Shown: one piece after another, positions 11,610 to 12,518 of the stretch
Numbering within the stretch: position 1 is the stretch's first letter
How the letters are laid out: the number at the start of each line of letters is the position of its first letter
NCBI GenBank assembly: GCA_038327915.1
Contig: JBBQLO010000020.1
Coordinates: 1 to 12,518 of the forward strand
Direction of reading: 5' to 3'
Source: CAIXDB01 sp038327915
Lineage (GTDB): Bacteria; Patescibacteriota; Minisyncoccia; Phycocordibacterales; DATDWN01
Length of the DNA stretch: 12,518 nt
Made by a program: the position numbers and the translations under genes
The notes under the pieces: generated by a model
The model's input: the letters and a program-made list of their open reading frames with translations, nothing else
Told to the model about the DNA's origin: nothing
Databases searched by the model: none

Positions 11610-12518
11610 TTATTTGACACTCATTTTCTTAACTACATATTCGAACACTCGTTCTTGCACAAACTTTTTAAGCTCGGGACTTTGATCCAGTTTCTGATAC
11701 AGACTGAAATGATTATCGAGTACACCAATAAGCTCATCTTGAAAAAGCTGATCAAATTTTAGCTTAGCCGCATCTTTACTGTTATTTTTTACAGAACCAA
11801 GAAGCACCTCACTTTCTAGCAAGCGCTTGCTCAAATCATTGAGAATAACTCTGTCAGCAGTGTTGAAGTCGGTACCGTATCGTTCATTCACTTCTTTAAT
11901 GATTTTGGATAGCGCGTCTTTCTCGTCTTCGGCAACACCTTTTTCACCGCCACCACCCATAGGATCAATAACCCCTTCAGTATTTTCCAACTGCACATGA
12001 GTCATGCCTTTCTTCTCAATTCGATATGTCTCCATGTCGATTGCTTCAAGCACTTCGTAAGGAAGTGGGTTCTCTCTCTTGGGTAACTTTCTGATCAGAT
12101 ATTTTAAGAATATAAACAACTTCTCAAGCTGGGGATCTTCGAAAGTTACGATCTGGGAAATGAACGCATATTTTTTCAGATAATCAAACACTGTGGTTTT
12201 GAAACTTTCCATTTCTTCGGAAGTCAAGTTCTCTTCGTTAATTCGAAGTACTACACCATCGATAATATGATTGAGCTTGTCCGGAGTCGCTTTTGCATAC
12301 AGTTCGTCAACAAATCCATTGACTTCAAAGTCGGTAAAGAATTTGAATCCACGCACTTCACGCTCAAGATCATGCAAAATATTTGGATTAGTAGCTTCCG
12401 ATAGGACTGTCGTCGTGTAGTAAGGTTGGAATGATTCTTTTATCTCATCAGTTTGATTTACGAAGTCGAGGACAAACGTGTCATCTTTACCGTACGTTGT
12501 TCTATTGAGACGCGATAG
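11610..12518 (-). CDS. hsdR: Type I restriction enzyme R subunit, C-terminal part (5' cut by window)
   Basis: The frame stays open to the window edge, so only the last 302 residues are seen; full HsdR proteins are about 750-1050. The visible part starts LSRLNRTTYGKDDTFVLDFV, which is the end of the helicase motor region (SRLNR...GK-TFVLDFVN), then ESFQPYYTTTVLSEATNPN. The C-terminal helical domain follows, with the conserved IDPMGGGG (about residues 183-190 of the fragment) and LSKIIKEVNERYGTDFNTADRV. HsdR cuts foreign DNA after ATP-driven translocation in a complex with HsdM and HsdS; those genes are not in the window and may lie beyond the edge. A TTG at 12377 is internal and is not the true start. 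Confidence 0.93.
   Translation of the reverse strand, partial: LSRLNRTTYGKDDTFVLDFVNQTDEIKESFQPYYTTTVLSEATNPNILHDLEREVRGFKFFTDFEVNGFVDELYAKATPDKLNHIIDGVVLRINEENLTSEEMESFKTTVFDYLKKYAFISQIVTFEDPQLEKLFIFLKYLIRKLPKRENPLPYEVLEAIDMETYRIEKKGMTHVQLENTEGVIDPMGGGGEKGVAEDEKDALSKIIKEVNERYGTDFNTADRVILNDLSKRLLESEVLLGSVKNNSKDAAKLKFDQLFQDELIGVLDNHFSLYQKLDQSPELKKFVQERVFEYVVKKMSVK

Noticed and set aside
1..12518. CRISPR array, insertion sequence or prophage
   Set aside because: No regularly spaced direct repeats, no transposase, integrase or phage gene found on reading both strands.

Overview
This AT-rich, compact window encodes standard-code bacterial proteins and most resembles a Candidate Phyla Radiation (Patescibacteria, probably Parcubacteria-like) genome. 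The grounds are a short Rel protein that stops after the TGS domain, tRNA genes without an encoded CCA, several genes whose -10 box sits so close to the ATG that the mRNA would be leaderless, and the style of the small membrane-anchored proteins. The lineage is an inference from gene content; no phylogeny was run.

Layout. 1-376: a small TTG-start ORF with a good ribosome binding site, closed by a hairpin terminator. 387-1835: a bifunctional-type (p)ppGpp synthetase/hydrolase (rel). 1858-2901 (-): parB, convergent with rel. 3066-4352 (+): murF, divergent from parB. 4432-4593 (+): a 53-residue two-CxxC protein followed by a strong terminator. 4639-4879 (-): tRNA-Leu(CAA) with an unusual nested inverted repeat at its 3' end. 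4940-5923 (+): miaA, whose 3' end overlaps by 44 bp the convergent Mpl-type Mur ligase (5880-7361, -). 7433-8440 (-): a beta-lactamase-fold serine hydrolase. 8577-8647 (-): tRNA-Trp(CCA). 8708-8863 (-): rpmG (bL33), too short for a usual ORF cutoff. 8973-10253 (-): a membrane-anchored SOUL-family protein behind a membrane-anchored Y-X4-D repeat protein. 10366-11486 (-): msrA-msrB with overlapping stop and start codons, behind a perfect 22-bp palindrome. 11610-12518 (-): the C-terminal third of a type I restriction HsdR subunit, cut by the window edge.

How they fit together. Two Mur ligases (MurF for synthesis, Mpl for recycling) and the serine hydrolase point to peptidoglycan building and salvage. 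MiaA lies beside or near two tRNAs (Leu-CAA and Trp-CCA) that carry the A36-A37-A38 context its substrates need. The 8973-11486 block looks like an envelope redox or repair patch: an exported-side MsrB, a SOUL-domain protein and a secreted-repeat protein all have an N-terminal membrane anchor, while MsrA appears cytoplasmic. I see no CRISPR array, no transposase and no parS consensus. The most unusual signals are the three-way-junction repeat at the tRNA-Leu 3' end, the palindrome at msrA, the recurrent leaderless promoter geometry, and a 26-of-27-base match between the first small ORF and the hsdR gene at the opposite end.
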